In this document: positions 1 through 7,464 of the stretch, piece by piece | Layout: every line of letters starts with the position of its first letter | Position numbering within the stretch: the stretch's first letter is position 1 | Origin: Anaerolineae bacterium | GTDB taxonomy: Bacteria > Chloroflexota > Anaerolineae > Promineifilales > Promineifilaceae | DNA length: 46,644 nucleotides | Assembly: GCA_030425205.1 (NCBI GenBank) | Contig: JAUIAP010000047.1 | Location: 1 to 46,644 of the forward strand | Direction: 5' to 3' | Program-made: the position numbers and the translations under genes | Notes under the pieces: model-generated | Seen by the model: only the letters and a program-made list of their open reading frames with translations | What the model was told of the DNA's origin: nothing | The model's database searches: none

Positions 1-203
1 TTGCAAGACTATTGATTTGACCCGATTGCCTAAATATAGGCGAATGTGACCGAAATCAGTGATTTTGACCACATATGGGCAAAGAGAAAGTCGCACATTA
101 GGTTTAAAATAAGTGTGAGAAAATGATCGTCACTTTATGCGGAGTTGTGTTTGCAAGTGCAGAAAGTGATGGGAACAGTTGACACATTAAAAATGGAGAG
201 ATG
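1..203. other. Upstream non-coding stretch, nothing clear
   Basis: No convincing gene, and no -35/-10 pair at good spacing before the first gene. A short dyad (GCCTA-aata-TAGGC, near position 28-41) is visible but too short to interpret. A TTGACA at 179-184 lies too close to the start codon at 204 to be its -35 element. Confidence 0.4.
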
Positions 204-836
204 ATGACGCAATCTAAACAAACTTGGCAGGGAAAAGTTATTGGCGTTCAGCCGCGTATTCGTTTGTGGCGATCGTTTGACCAACGCGCGCATACCTATC
301 TGGGCTACAATCTAACAATTGATGGGTCGTTTGCTGAAATGGCAGGTATTTACACCATTGCGATTGGTAAGGCCGCGCAAGCCAAGCATCAATTTCGCGT
401 CGGTGATCTAGTACAGGGTCGGGCGGCCCCCGTGGTCGATGAGCGAAAAGAGAGTGCGAGTTACTATAAAGTGAGTCATCTCAAGCTGGTTGAACGCAGC
501 CACGTGGTTGAGGCGAAAAACCCACCCTATCACGGCGTTCCCCCTGAGTTGGAGACGTATCAATGGCGCGGCCATCGACGGCTGAGTGCGCGTACCTATG
601 TCAGTCAATGCACACGTTGCATTTGGGGATGTCGCATGCCCGTTGAGATGGTGCTTGACCAGTGGAATCCCGGCCAGAAACGGTATCGGTTTGAGACATT
701 TTGTTACGGTCCAAAATCTTGTACACGCTACAATGCGGGCCCAACACGTAAGGTGCCAGGCAGACAAGGGATGAGCTGGGAAGAGGCCGATTGGGTCGAT
801 GCAGATGCAACGGCACATCGAGATGAGGATGAATAG
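204..836 (+). CDS. Uncharacterised Cys-containing protein
   Basis: This 210-residue protein was not recognised. The N-terminal half (residues 1-100) looks beta-rich, with charged strands such as WQGKVIGVQPRIRLWRSF and YLGYNLTIDG, and could be an OB-like or ligand-binding fold. The C-terminal half has five cysteines in two groups, CTRCIWGC and CYGPKSC, that could bind a metal. It ends in an acidic tail. There is no signal peptide or membrane segment, so it is probably cytoplasmic. The ATG at 204 is preferred over the ATG at 201 because GGAG at 195-198 leaves a better gap. It stands alone and converges on the next gene. No function is proposed. Confidence 0.75.
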   Translation: MTQSKQTWQGKVIGVQPRIRLWRSFDQRAHTYLGYNLTIDGSFAEMAGIYTIAIGKAAQAKHQFRVGDLVQGRAAPVVDERKESASYYKVSHLKLVERSHVVEAKNPPYHGVPPELETYQWRGHRRLSARTYVSQCTRCIWGCRMPVEMVLDQWNPGQKRYRFETFCYGPKSCTRYNAGPTRKVPGRQGMSWEEADWVDADATAHRDEDE

Positions 837-980
837 AGGTAAGATGGCATCGCAATGCGATCTTGCAGGGGCGTTTCTCAGACGTTGACAGTGAGCCTTT
901 GCGCTTGCTGCCTTGAAAATCGGCTGATGTTCAGCGACGCAACATTGCAGCGATGTGATTTTGTCAACAGTTGGGGAAGA
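837..980. other. Convergent intergenic gap
   Basis: This 144-bp gap separates two convergent genes. A small dyad (ATCGCA-a-TGCGAT, about 849-861) is present, but it has almost no loop and no T-tract, so it is not called a terminator. Confidence 0.4.
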
Positions 981-1922
981 CTAAGCACTGTTGAGTTGTG
1001 CCTCGACATCATCCAGCGTGCGAGCGACTGAGATAAATGCTAAGAGATCTCGCAACTGCGCTTCATCTAGCTGACGAACTTTTTCCATCAGTTCATCAGG
1101 TGCATTGCCTAGACGCGATTCGAGGACAGTCTGAATCGCAAACTCAAGCCCTTCTTCACGTCCTTCTTCGCGTCCTCGCGCCTCGGCGGTACGCTCTAAG
1201 TAAGATACATATTGCATATCGTTCTCCAGACTGCTTTCAGCTAATTGTCGCTGAAGGTGTTGTTCAAGCTCGGCGGGTAGTTGCAAAATCCAGTCGATAA
1301 ATGTAAACAGATTGCGAATCGCAGATTTCTCATACCCCTGTTCAAATAGCAGCCGCATCAAGCGCAACTTTGTGGCATACTTGTCTGCATCAACATTTGC
1401 GGTCCTATTTTCAAGCTGCTGTGCCAACGTCACTAAGGCAAACGGATTGGTCGATGCCAGCAGTGCCTCTTCATTGTAGTCTACCAATTTTGCAATGGGA
1501 AAGTCGAGCCGCAGCTTGCAGCCAAACTGTGCTTTTTCAAACCTTTGGGGACGCCACTTACGACTGCGATCTGTGAGGATGGCAAGACTAACGGGATGGC
1601 ACTGAAACTTCTCAAAGATGCGATAATAATACGTGAACATCCTCTCCGCAAAATCACTTTCCGAACGGCGTTGTACCTCGATGTGGATCAGCAGCCACAT
1701 CTGCTCACCGCTCTCAAGTCGTACATCCACCAGTTTATCTACCCGCCGCGTGCCAATGTCGCTGTCTACTACAATTTGCTGCAATTCCTGTTCACGAAAG
1801 ATAGGGTCTCTAGTCCAATCTATCGCAGCGTGCAGAGTGGGGAAGTAGAAGGCAAGACAATCTGCCAGATGTTGCTCGATGATTGTCTTCCATGGTGAAT
1901 CGTAATCTGTGCGTTCTGCCAT
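981..1922 (-). CDS. Rpn/PD-(D/E)XK nuclease-family protein
   Basis: This 313-residue protein resembles the Rpn (recombination-promoting nuclease / putative transposase) and DUF4351 families, which carry a PD-(D/E)XK nuclease core. The core appears as VDKLVDVRLESG followed by LIHIEVQRR at about residues 62-86, giving the expected Asp and E-x-Q residues. The middle is helical. A charged EGREEGLE stretch leads into a C-terminal helical module ending DLLAFISVARTLDDVEAQL, as in DUF4351 proteins. Members are short-range mobile or conflict-associated DNases, often present in many copies per genome. It is transcribed away from the large block and shows no operon partner. The start codon has no strong ribosome site. 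Family assignment is fairly secure; activity is inferred. Confidence 0.82.
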   Translation of the reverse strand: MAERTDYDSPWKTIIEQHLADCLAFYFPTLHAAIDWTRDPIFREQELQQIVVDSDIGTRRVDKLVDVRLESGEQMWLLIHIEVQRRSESDFAERMFTYYYRIFEKFQCHPVSLAILTDRSRKWRPQRFEKAQFGCKLRLDFPIAKLVDYNEEALLASTNPFALVTLAQQLENRTANVDADKYATKLRLMRLLFEQGYEKSAIRNLFTFIDWILQLPAELEQHLQRQLAESSLENDMQYVSYLERTAEARGREEGREEGLEFAIQTVLESRLGNAPDELMEKVRQLDEAQLRDLLAFISVARTLDDVEAQLNSA

Positions 1923-2332
1923 GGCGTTACTCTAGCACATAATTTCGGCTTGTACAGAATCTGCTCCAACTCTCCTTTCGCATAGTCACTGACGGACGAT
2001 CCTGATTCTTCGTAGCAACTAGTGCTTATGATAAGCGGCGTTATTGAAAGGGACATATGAGTGTTGTTAAACATTGGCAAACAATGATAAAGAATTACAG
2101 AGATGCCATAACAGCGCACAGACATGCACAAAATAGCAGAAATTCGCAGAAAATAGGCGACCATTTTGCGTTGCCTTTTTTTTATGTGCTGGTATGCTGG
2201 TATTAAGAGGCTAGAGAGATAAAGGCAAAACCAATAGTAGTTGTTTCAGTAAGGATGGTTTTGCAAATGCAAATTTTTTCCGAAGCGTGCGGATTAATTT
2301 GAAAAGGCAAACGCACTCAGAGGATTGTTCTA

Positions 2333-2349
2333 GTTGTCTCGTGGACAAC
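2333..2349. promoter_or_regulatory. Short hairpin in the leader of the block
   Basis: GTTGTC, a 5-nt loop (TCGTG), then GACAAC gives a 6-bp perfect stem about 110 bp upstream of the HTH gene. It could be an operator half-site pair or a leader RNA hairpin. This is only a structural observation. Confidence 0.3.
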
Positions 2350-2387
2350 GAGTCGTCGATGATGGCATCGGATTAGTGGAGAATCGA

Positions 2388-2404
2388 AACTTCAAATTGA
2401 AGTT
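2388..2404. promoter_or_regulatory. Candidate operator: 17-bp perfect dyad
   Basis: AACTTCAA-a-TTGAAGTT is a perfect inverted repeat with 8-bp arms and a 1-bp centre, 50 bp upstream of the HTH gene. That geometry suits a dimeric DNA-binding protein better than an RNA hairpin. The protein encoded just downstream, or the XRE protein at 41602, are candidate binders. No other copy was noticed in the window. Confidence 0.4.
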
Positions 2405-2454
2405 CCAATAAATGAAGATCGGTTTAGTTTAACCTACCCACTCAGGAGGGAGGT

Positions 2455-2670
2455 GTGTTCCTACCTATGGAAAGTACGACACAATCATCACAAGACCAAA
2501 TTCTGACCCTTAATGAGGTCGCTGACTATCTGCGTCTCTCCAATTCAACAATCTACCGCCTCATTAAAGATGGAGAACTGCCCGCCAAAAAAATCGGCGG
2601 GACTTGGCGTTTCTCCAAAGTGGCGATTCAAGAATGGTTTAAGGTGAATGATGTTGCCGCCACAGATTGA
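2455..2670 (+). CDS. Excisionase-type HTH DNA-binding protein
   Basis: This 71-residue protein consists of one MerR-like winged helix of the excisionase (helix_turn_helix_17) family. Typical features are LTLNEVADYLRLSNSTIYRL, then LPAKKIGGTWRF as wing and WF near the end. Such proteins bind short DNA sites as small regulators or recombination directionality factors. The GTG at 2455 sits 5 nt after AGGAGG (2444-2449). The ATG at 2467 is the alternative and would give 67 residues. It is the first gene of the long + strand block and ends 22 bp before the next start. No integrase is present, so a regulatory role for the block is more likely than excision. Confidence 0.88.
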   Translation: MFLPMESTTQSSQDQILTLNEVADYLRLSNSTIYRLIKDGELPAKKIGGTWRFSKVAIQEWFKVNDVAATD

Positions 2671-2692
2671 AGACCATTTTATGAGGATAAAG

Positions 2693-5296
2693 ATGAAGCG
2701 AATAAATCTAATCATCATGATAGTTTTCTCCGTAAGTTACATGCTGTGTAGTCTTGTGACGCCGCTGGAGGCAATAAATGATTGTGACTTGACATACGAC
2801 TACGGAAATGGAAAAGCGTTAGATATTCACATTTTTGTTGAAGATACACGTAGGTCTGCACAAAGTGACCCAGATGCCGAACATCGACAAGAAACGATCA
2901 CGTTGTTGATGGATTTTCTTTTAATTGACAGCTATCTAAACGATGTAGAACATCGTTTGACCCTGTATCGTTATTACGATGATGTTACTGAGTTTAGGTC
3001 TACCAACGGTGATCCATCCATCATAAAAATTAATTGGGAAAATGCAATCAGCGGCGAACCATTGGCACAGCCAATGGAACAACTCAACAGCTTTTTCAAC
3101 GCACGAAACTTTAAGTTTAAGGAATCTTGGAGCGACATTACCGCACTCGGTCAAGATATTGACCACATTGATAAGTTGTTCAAAGAGGTTGCAAATGCAG
3201 TAGATAACTATGAACCTCAATACCAGTCTATTGCACTTGTCTTGAATGAGATGTCTCCAAATGGGAGTGAAAACTTGGCGGGGGACTTTACGCAAAGGGC
3301 GTTTGAAACAATCACGACACAGCAAAGAAACGGTGCTGGTGGTGCTGAGTTTGCCCATTACTACCTAGTAGACATGGCACCTGTGAACGCACTCTCACAG
3401 GTGATTTTTGAAGAAGGCGAATCCCCCGAAAATATCTCTGAGCCTGAAAAGCAAGAAGATGTGAAAGAGCAATGGGTGGATGCTTTCAATAATTACAAAG
3501 AAGAGATCAAGGGAGGGGTTTTTACAATTGGAAAACACAGTCGTCTTATGGACATGCTCTTTTTGTTTCAAGAGATGACAGCCAGCCGATATTACAGTCC
3601 ACTGACGAAAAATACACCATCAAGCCAATTCTGCAATTTGACGACAGAGCTTGATTACATCGTTATCTCACAAGAGATTGTCGGAAATTTCAATCCGCTG
3701 TTTCCAACCTCTTCAGCTAATGATCCATTGTTTTTTGGAAAACATAGCGCGGTCAAAGTTGTTGGGTTGAGCGACAGTCAACTTGAACACAAGTCGAATT
3801 CTCTTCTTGATGTGCCAATTTTGTATGCGGTTCGGCCGCGTGGCTTTCTCGATGAGGTCGTATGCCCACCTGATTATGTCGCTTGGGACAGCGAAGCCGA
3901 GCTAGACTTATTTGTTTCAGATCGCTTGAACGCGACCGATCAAACCACCGTTACTGTCAGCCACGGCCCAAAGTTCATGCCTGGTGACACATCTACTACA
4001 GCTAATCTCCGCCTCGCCCGCCCTTCCACACAGGTGTATCTCGGTCCTTTCATTCGAGAAAATCGATCGGAGGTCAATTACAGCATATCCGTCAAACACA
4101 ATGCGACTGGTGCCGAGTTGGATAATATTTGTGAGTTCACTGTTGTTCCAATTCCGTCGCTTTCTATTGATCTCTTTGAAGAAAATGAATCGGCCGATGC
4201 AGAAACTGGATTTAGCATCACAATCACCCACGCAGAACGTTTAGGTGATATTGAATGGATTCAAAGTCATTTTCAAGTTGAAGCTTTGGGTGAACAACTG
4301 CAAGCGGATGACTATCAAATGCTTGAACCAGTGCAAGGACTAAGATTAGGTACAACAGCCATCTTAAGTTACACCATTCCTACGGCTGAACTGTTCTATG
4401 ATGAAATTGAGATTTCAGCAAACTACACAGGACCTACTCGTCAACACATTCAGGTCGAACTTTCAGACAGTTTGACGCTGCTGTACGAGGACGATCCTCC
4501 ACCAATTGTTCCCCAAGTCTACATAACCGCCACAGTTCCAGTAACCCAGAATAATGTGGTTTTTCCGACGAGACATTACACTCAAGCGTTCACATCTGCG
4601 TTTTCTCCTACGCTTGGCGTAAGTGTTGGCACATCGTCGTCTGTCGCAAATGTCACAATTACGACAGTTCCCATTTTGACCAAGATTATTGATCCAAAGC
4701 CTCAAAATGTTCATCTTTTGTGGGCTTCTGTGATTGCCATAGTGCTAACCATTTTCTTTGCGCTTGGTTCGCCTGTTGCTGAATTTTTTGTTCACAACGC
4801 TCCAGGTAATCCTAGAGTGACAAGCTCGAAAGATGATGCTATAGACAAAGTATCCCGATTGGGAGCAATCATTACCGCCGTTTTTGCTGCTTTTACTATC
4901 GGATGCTTTCTTTTTGGCGGTGAACGCTTTGGAATCAGTTACTTCAACACCATATTACTTCTCATTTTCGTCTTCACATCGGGCGTAATTGGGGCGTTTC
5001 TGGCTAAAAACCGTGCCGAACAGGTTCAGGCTTATCTAGGTGTCGGAGCGTTGTATGCGGCCATTTTTACGTGGTTATGGGTTGTGGTTTTCAGCAATTG
5101 GTTAGCAGGCTCCCCTGTATTTGATTGGATATCAGTTATTCCAACAAGGTTCACTGGCGGAGTGGTCTTCGGTTTAATGAACGTCACGTTTTTCATTGTG
5201 AGCATGGTCGCTCTTCGATACTACGGTGCCTACGACAGTTCTCGTCAGCCCGCACAACCTAATAACAATGCCCCACAAGTTGTCCGAGGTAACTAG
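2693..5296 (+). CDS. Secreted degenerate-vWA protein with five C-terminal membrane segments
   Basis: This 867-residue protein starts with a signal peptide (MKRINLIIMIVFSVSYMLCS, then PLEA). Next comes a region resembling a vWA domain: LDIHIFVEDTRRS occupies the place of the metal-binding DxSxS motif, so the MIDAS looks lost. A beta-rich ectodomain follows to about residue 670, with Ig-like strands. Five hydrophobic segments lie at about 674-699, 722-742, 749-770, 780-806 and 820-845. The ATG at 2693 is chosen because GAGG (2683-2686) lies 6 nt before it; an upstream ATG at 2681 is in frame. The gene is visibly AT-richer than its neighbours and has only one TCGGCCGA motif, which hints at a different origin. 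It has the same signal-vWA-ectodomain-TM plan as the gene at 10678, so the two may be distant paralogues. Confidence 0.7.
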   Translation: MKRINLIIMIVFSVSYMLCSLVTPLEAINDCDLTYDYGNGKALDIHIFVEDTRRSAQSDPDAEHRQETITLLMDFLLIDSYLNDVEHRLTLYRYYDDVTEFRSTNGDPSIIKINWENAISGEPLAQPMEQLNSFFNARNFKFKESWSDITALGQDIDHIDKLFKEVANAVDNYEPQYQSIALVLNEMSPNGSENLAGDFTQRAFETITTQQRNGAGGAEFAHYYLVDMAPVNALSQVIFEEGESPENISEPEKQEDVKEQWVDAFNNYKEEIKGGVFTIGKHSRLMDMLFLFQEMTASRYYSPLTKNTPSSQFCNLTTELDYIVISQEIVGNFNPLFPTSSANDPLFFGKHSAVKVVGLSDSQLEHKSNSLLDVPILYAVRPRGFLDEVVCPPDYVAWDSEAELDLFVSDRLNATDQTTVTVSHGPKFMPGDTSTTANLRLARPSTQVYLGPFIRENRSEVNYSISVKHNATGAELDNICEFTVVPIPSLSIDLFEENESADAETGFSITITHAERLGDIEWIQSHFQVEALGEQLQADDYQMLEPVQGLRLGTTAILSYTIPTAELFYDEIEISANYTGPTRQHIQVELSDSLTLLYEDDPPPIVPQVYITATVPVTQNNVVFPTRHYTQAFTSAFSPTLGVSVGTSSSVANVTITTVPILTKIIDPKPQNVHLLWASVIAIVLTIFFALGSPVAEFFVHNAPGNPRVTSSKDDAIDKVSRLGAIITAVFAAFTIGCFLFGGERFGISYFNTILLLIFVFTSGVIGAFLAKNRAEQVQAYLGVGALYAAIFTWLWVVVFSNWLAGSPVFDWISVIPTRFTGGVVFGLMNVTFFIVSMVALRYYGAYDSSRQPAQPNNNAPQVVRGN

Positions 5297-5301
5297 GTAA
5301 A

Positions 5302-7464
5302 ATGAACGCGCCAAATTTGCATACAAGTGAAATCGAAGAGCAACTGGAACTACTAATTGAGCAGGTGAAGCGAAATGGTATCGTGTCAGCAACATTCTTA
5401 GATGTAAAGACTATTGTGGCGGCGGTAGCGCAGTACGACTCGGCGGAAACCGAAGATGCACGCGCCATACAAGCCAAATTGCAACATCTATTGCTCTCGC
5501 AACGGAAGCCTTTACTGGAAGAGGTGACAGCCGTGCAGCAGACGTTGAACTCGGCCGAAATCACCCTCGATACCCTCAACACCACAGTCGCCACCCTCGA
5601 ACGTGCGGATCAACTGCTGACGATTCTCAGCCGAATCGACACTCGCCTCCAGCGCGATGAGCGGGAACAACTCGAACAGTTGCGCCAAGCGTTCACCCTT
5701 CACAAACGCCAGCATGACCAGTGGCGACGCTTTGCCGAAATAAAGGCAGAGAGTGACGCGCTTTTGGCCTCTGCTGCGGATACGACGCTGCCCGGCCAAA
5801 TTGCATTGAGCCGTGCGGAGGAGGCGTTGACGAAGGTGAGGGGGGCATTTACCACGCAGGCAGAGGGAAGTATTGCCCTGCGCTCAGAATTGGCGAAGCT
5901 ACAGGCCGAGACGGAGCGGACACGCAATCGGTTGCGCCGTCTACATGAGATGCCGACGACCCGCGTGCTGGTTGGTGATCTTGCCAGCTTGATTCGGGAT
6001 TGGCAGCCGCTTGCAGCGCGTGAGCCAGAGACGCGGGTAACTTACTGGTCGGACAGCACACTATCGGCCGATCAAGAAGAGCAACCGATTGCCCACGCAA
6101 TTGAAATCGCCCGTGAACGGTATCGTGCTGAGGCCACCAACAAGCTCAATGAGTATGCGACAAATGCGACGGCGGCATTAGAACGCTCAGCTCCCAATGA
6201 AGCGTGGGCAGCCGTGCAGCAGTGGCGGAAACTGCCCGGCCTTTTTGATGACGCAGTGCTGAATGATGGGGCGCGACGGTCGTTGGAGAATTTGATTCGG
6301 CCGAAAGAGCAAGAAGTCAAAGCCGCCTACGACCGCTGGCTCCGCACCCGCGATTGGATCGAACAGGCGAATGAAACTGTCCCGCAAAATCCGCTTGCCG
6401 CCCTCATGCTCTACGAAAAGGCTTTTGGCGATGGTGGGTATGCCGCGCACCCCGACCTACCTGCGCTGAGAGCGGAAATTGAGCAGCAAGCACGCAAACA
6501 GGTTACCCAAATTGTTAGCGAGTTAGAGAACGCCGTGCGCCGTGAGCAGTGGTCGATGGTCAATCGTTTGCTACAACGTGCCGACCAGTTGCGTTCGTTG
6601 CTCACCCCAAGTGAACCGCTGCTTACGCAACTCAACGAATTTGTGATTTTGTACAACGATGGTATCGCGCCTTGGCTCAACACGCCGCGTGCTATCGACG
6701 CGGAGCGCGACTATCTACTTGGCTTGCAGCGACAGTATGCCAGCAGCTACTGGAATGACTGGCACAACATCCAGCAGCGCGTGGTCGAACTTGATGCGCG
6801 TCGCTCGGTGCAGGGCATGGTTGCCGAGATCGAACGCAATTGCAATCCACAGACGACCCTAAGTGAATTGATGCGGTTACAGCGCGATGTGCAGGCATTC
6901 AAAAGCTCGCCATCGAACAACGGTCAGGTCGATATGCAGCCATTGGATGCAGCCTTACGTCGCTTGGAGGCTTGGATTGGGTATGCCACGGCACGCGATG
7001 AGTTTGCGTTGGAAACAGAGATAGATGAATCGGCCGACATTGCACTCGACCTGATCCAGTTGCCTGACCTCCAGCGCATCGCGGAGGCACTCATTGCGGC
7101 CGAAAGGGATGTCGAGGCGCAACGGGCAGTACAGCAGGCCAACTACGCACGGCGGCTACAACGGCTACAAACCAATGATCGGCGGGCGCGTCAGACGCTG
7201 GATCGGATCGGCCGATTACTCAACAGTGTGCAATCGCTTGAAATTGATGAATTGCGTGACATGCGGCTCGATCTACAACGGCAGCTACGCAAACCGACGA
7301 CTCTGCACACGCAGTTGATGACGACATACGAAGAAGTACGCGACAAGCTTCATCAACGGGTCAGTCGTCGTCTGCGCGAATTGGTTTCGCAAGACAGCCA
7401 GTTCTACCAAGATTTGCCAATCGCAGAGGCAAAAATGTTGGTGGAGGAGTTAGAGCGTGTCTAA
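5302..7464 (+). CDS. Large helical/coiled-coil cytoplasmic protein
   Basis: This 720-residue protein was not matched to a named family. It is almost entirely helical, rich in Glu, Gln, Arg and Leu, with heptad-like stretches at about 60-130, 150-220 and 590-700. It has no signal peptide or membrane segment. The C-terminus holds a QDSQFYQDLP motif that recurs as QDDGKFYRDLP in the next protein, so the two probably share a module. It starts 5 bp after the previous stop and overlaps the next gene by 8 bp, consistent with translational coupling. A scaffold or helical-repeat role is likely (inference). Alternating tryptophan-containing helices such as WAAVQQWRKLPG hint at a TPR- or spectrin-like solenoid. 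Confidence 0.75.
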   Translation: MNAPNLHTSEIEEQLELLIEQVKRNGIVSATFLDVKTIVAAVAQYDSAETEDARAIQAKLQHLLLSQRKPLLEEVTAVQQTLNSAEITLDTLNTTVATLERADQLLTILSRIDTRLQRDEREQLEQLRQAFTLHKRQHDQWRRFAEIKAESDALLASAADTTLPGQIALSRAEEALTKVRGAFTTQAEGSIALRSELAKLQAETERTRNRLRRLHEMPTTRVLVGDLASLIRDWQPLAAREPETRVTYWSDSTLSADQEEQPIAHAIEIARERYRAEATNKLNEYATNATAALERSAPNEAWAAVQQWRKLPGLFDDAVLNDGARRSLENLIRPKEQEVKAAYDRWLRTRDWIEQANETVPQNPLAALMLYEKAFGDGGYAAHPDLPALRAEIEQQARKQVTQIVSELENAVRREQWSMVNRLLQRADQLRSLLTPSEPLLTQLNEFVILYNDGIAPWLNTPRAIDAERDYLLGLQRQYASSYWNDWHNIQQRVVELDARRSVQGMVAEIERNCNPQTTLSELMRLQRDVQAFKSSPSNNGQVDMQPLDAALRRLEAWIGYATARDEFALETEIDESADIALDLIQLPDLQRIAEALIAAERDVEAQRAVQQANYARRLQRLQTNDRRARQTLDRIGRLLNSVQSLEIDELRDMRLDLQRQLRKPTTLHTQLMTTYEEVRDKLHQRVSRRLRELVSQDSQFYQDLPIAEAKMLVEELERV

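Larger units (their letters stand above)
1923..2454. other. Intergenic region upstream of the 39-kb gene block
   Basis: This 532-bp AT-rich stretch lies between the divergent nuclease-like gene and the HTH gene. It should hold the promoter of the long block, but I see no -35/-10 pair good enough to call. It contains a T8 run near 2178, two short inverted repeats (annotated separately) and a small GCTTA-tga-TAAGC hairpin near 2025. No open frame here looks coding. Confidence 0.5.

Noticed and set aside
408..818. Antisense ORF of 136 residues across the first gene
   Set aside because: It is a shadow frame with no ribosome site and low-complexity, His/Cys-rich sequence; the + strand frame has better coding character.
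2025..2037. GCTTA-tga-TAAGC hairpin
   Set aside because: A 5-bp stem is expected by chance in an AT-rich gap of this size.
2455..2670. Excisionase-type HTH as a sign of a prophage or integrative element
   Set aside because: No integrase, attachment-site repeat or phage structural gene is present. This HTH fold is also common in ordinary regulators.
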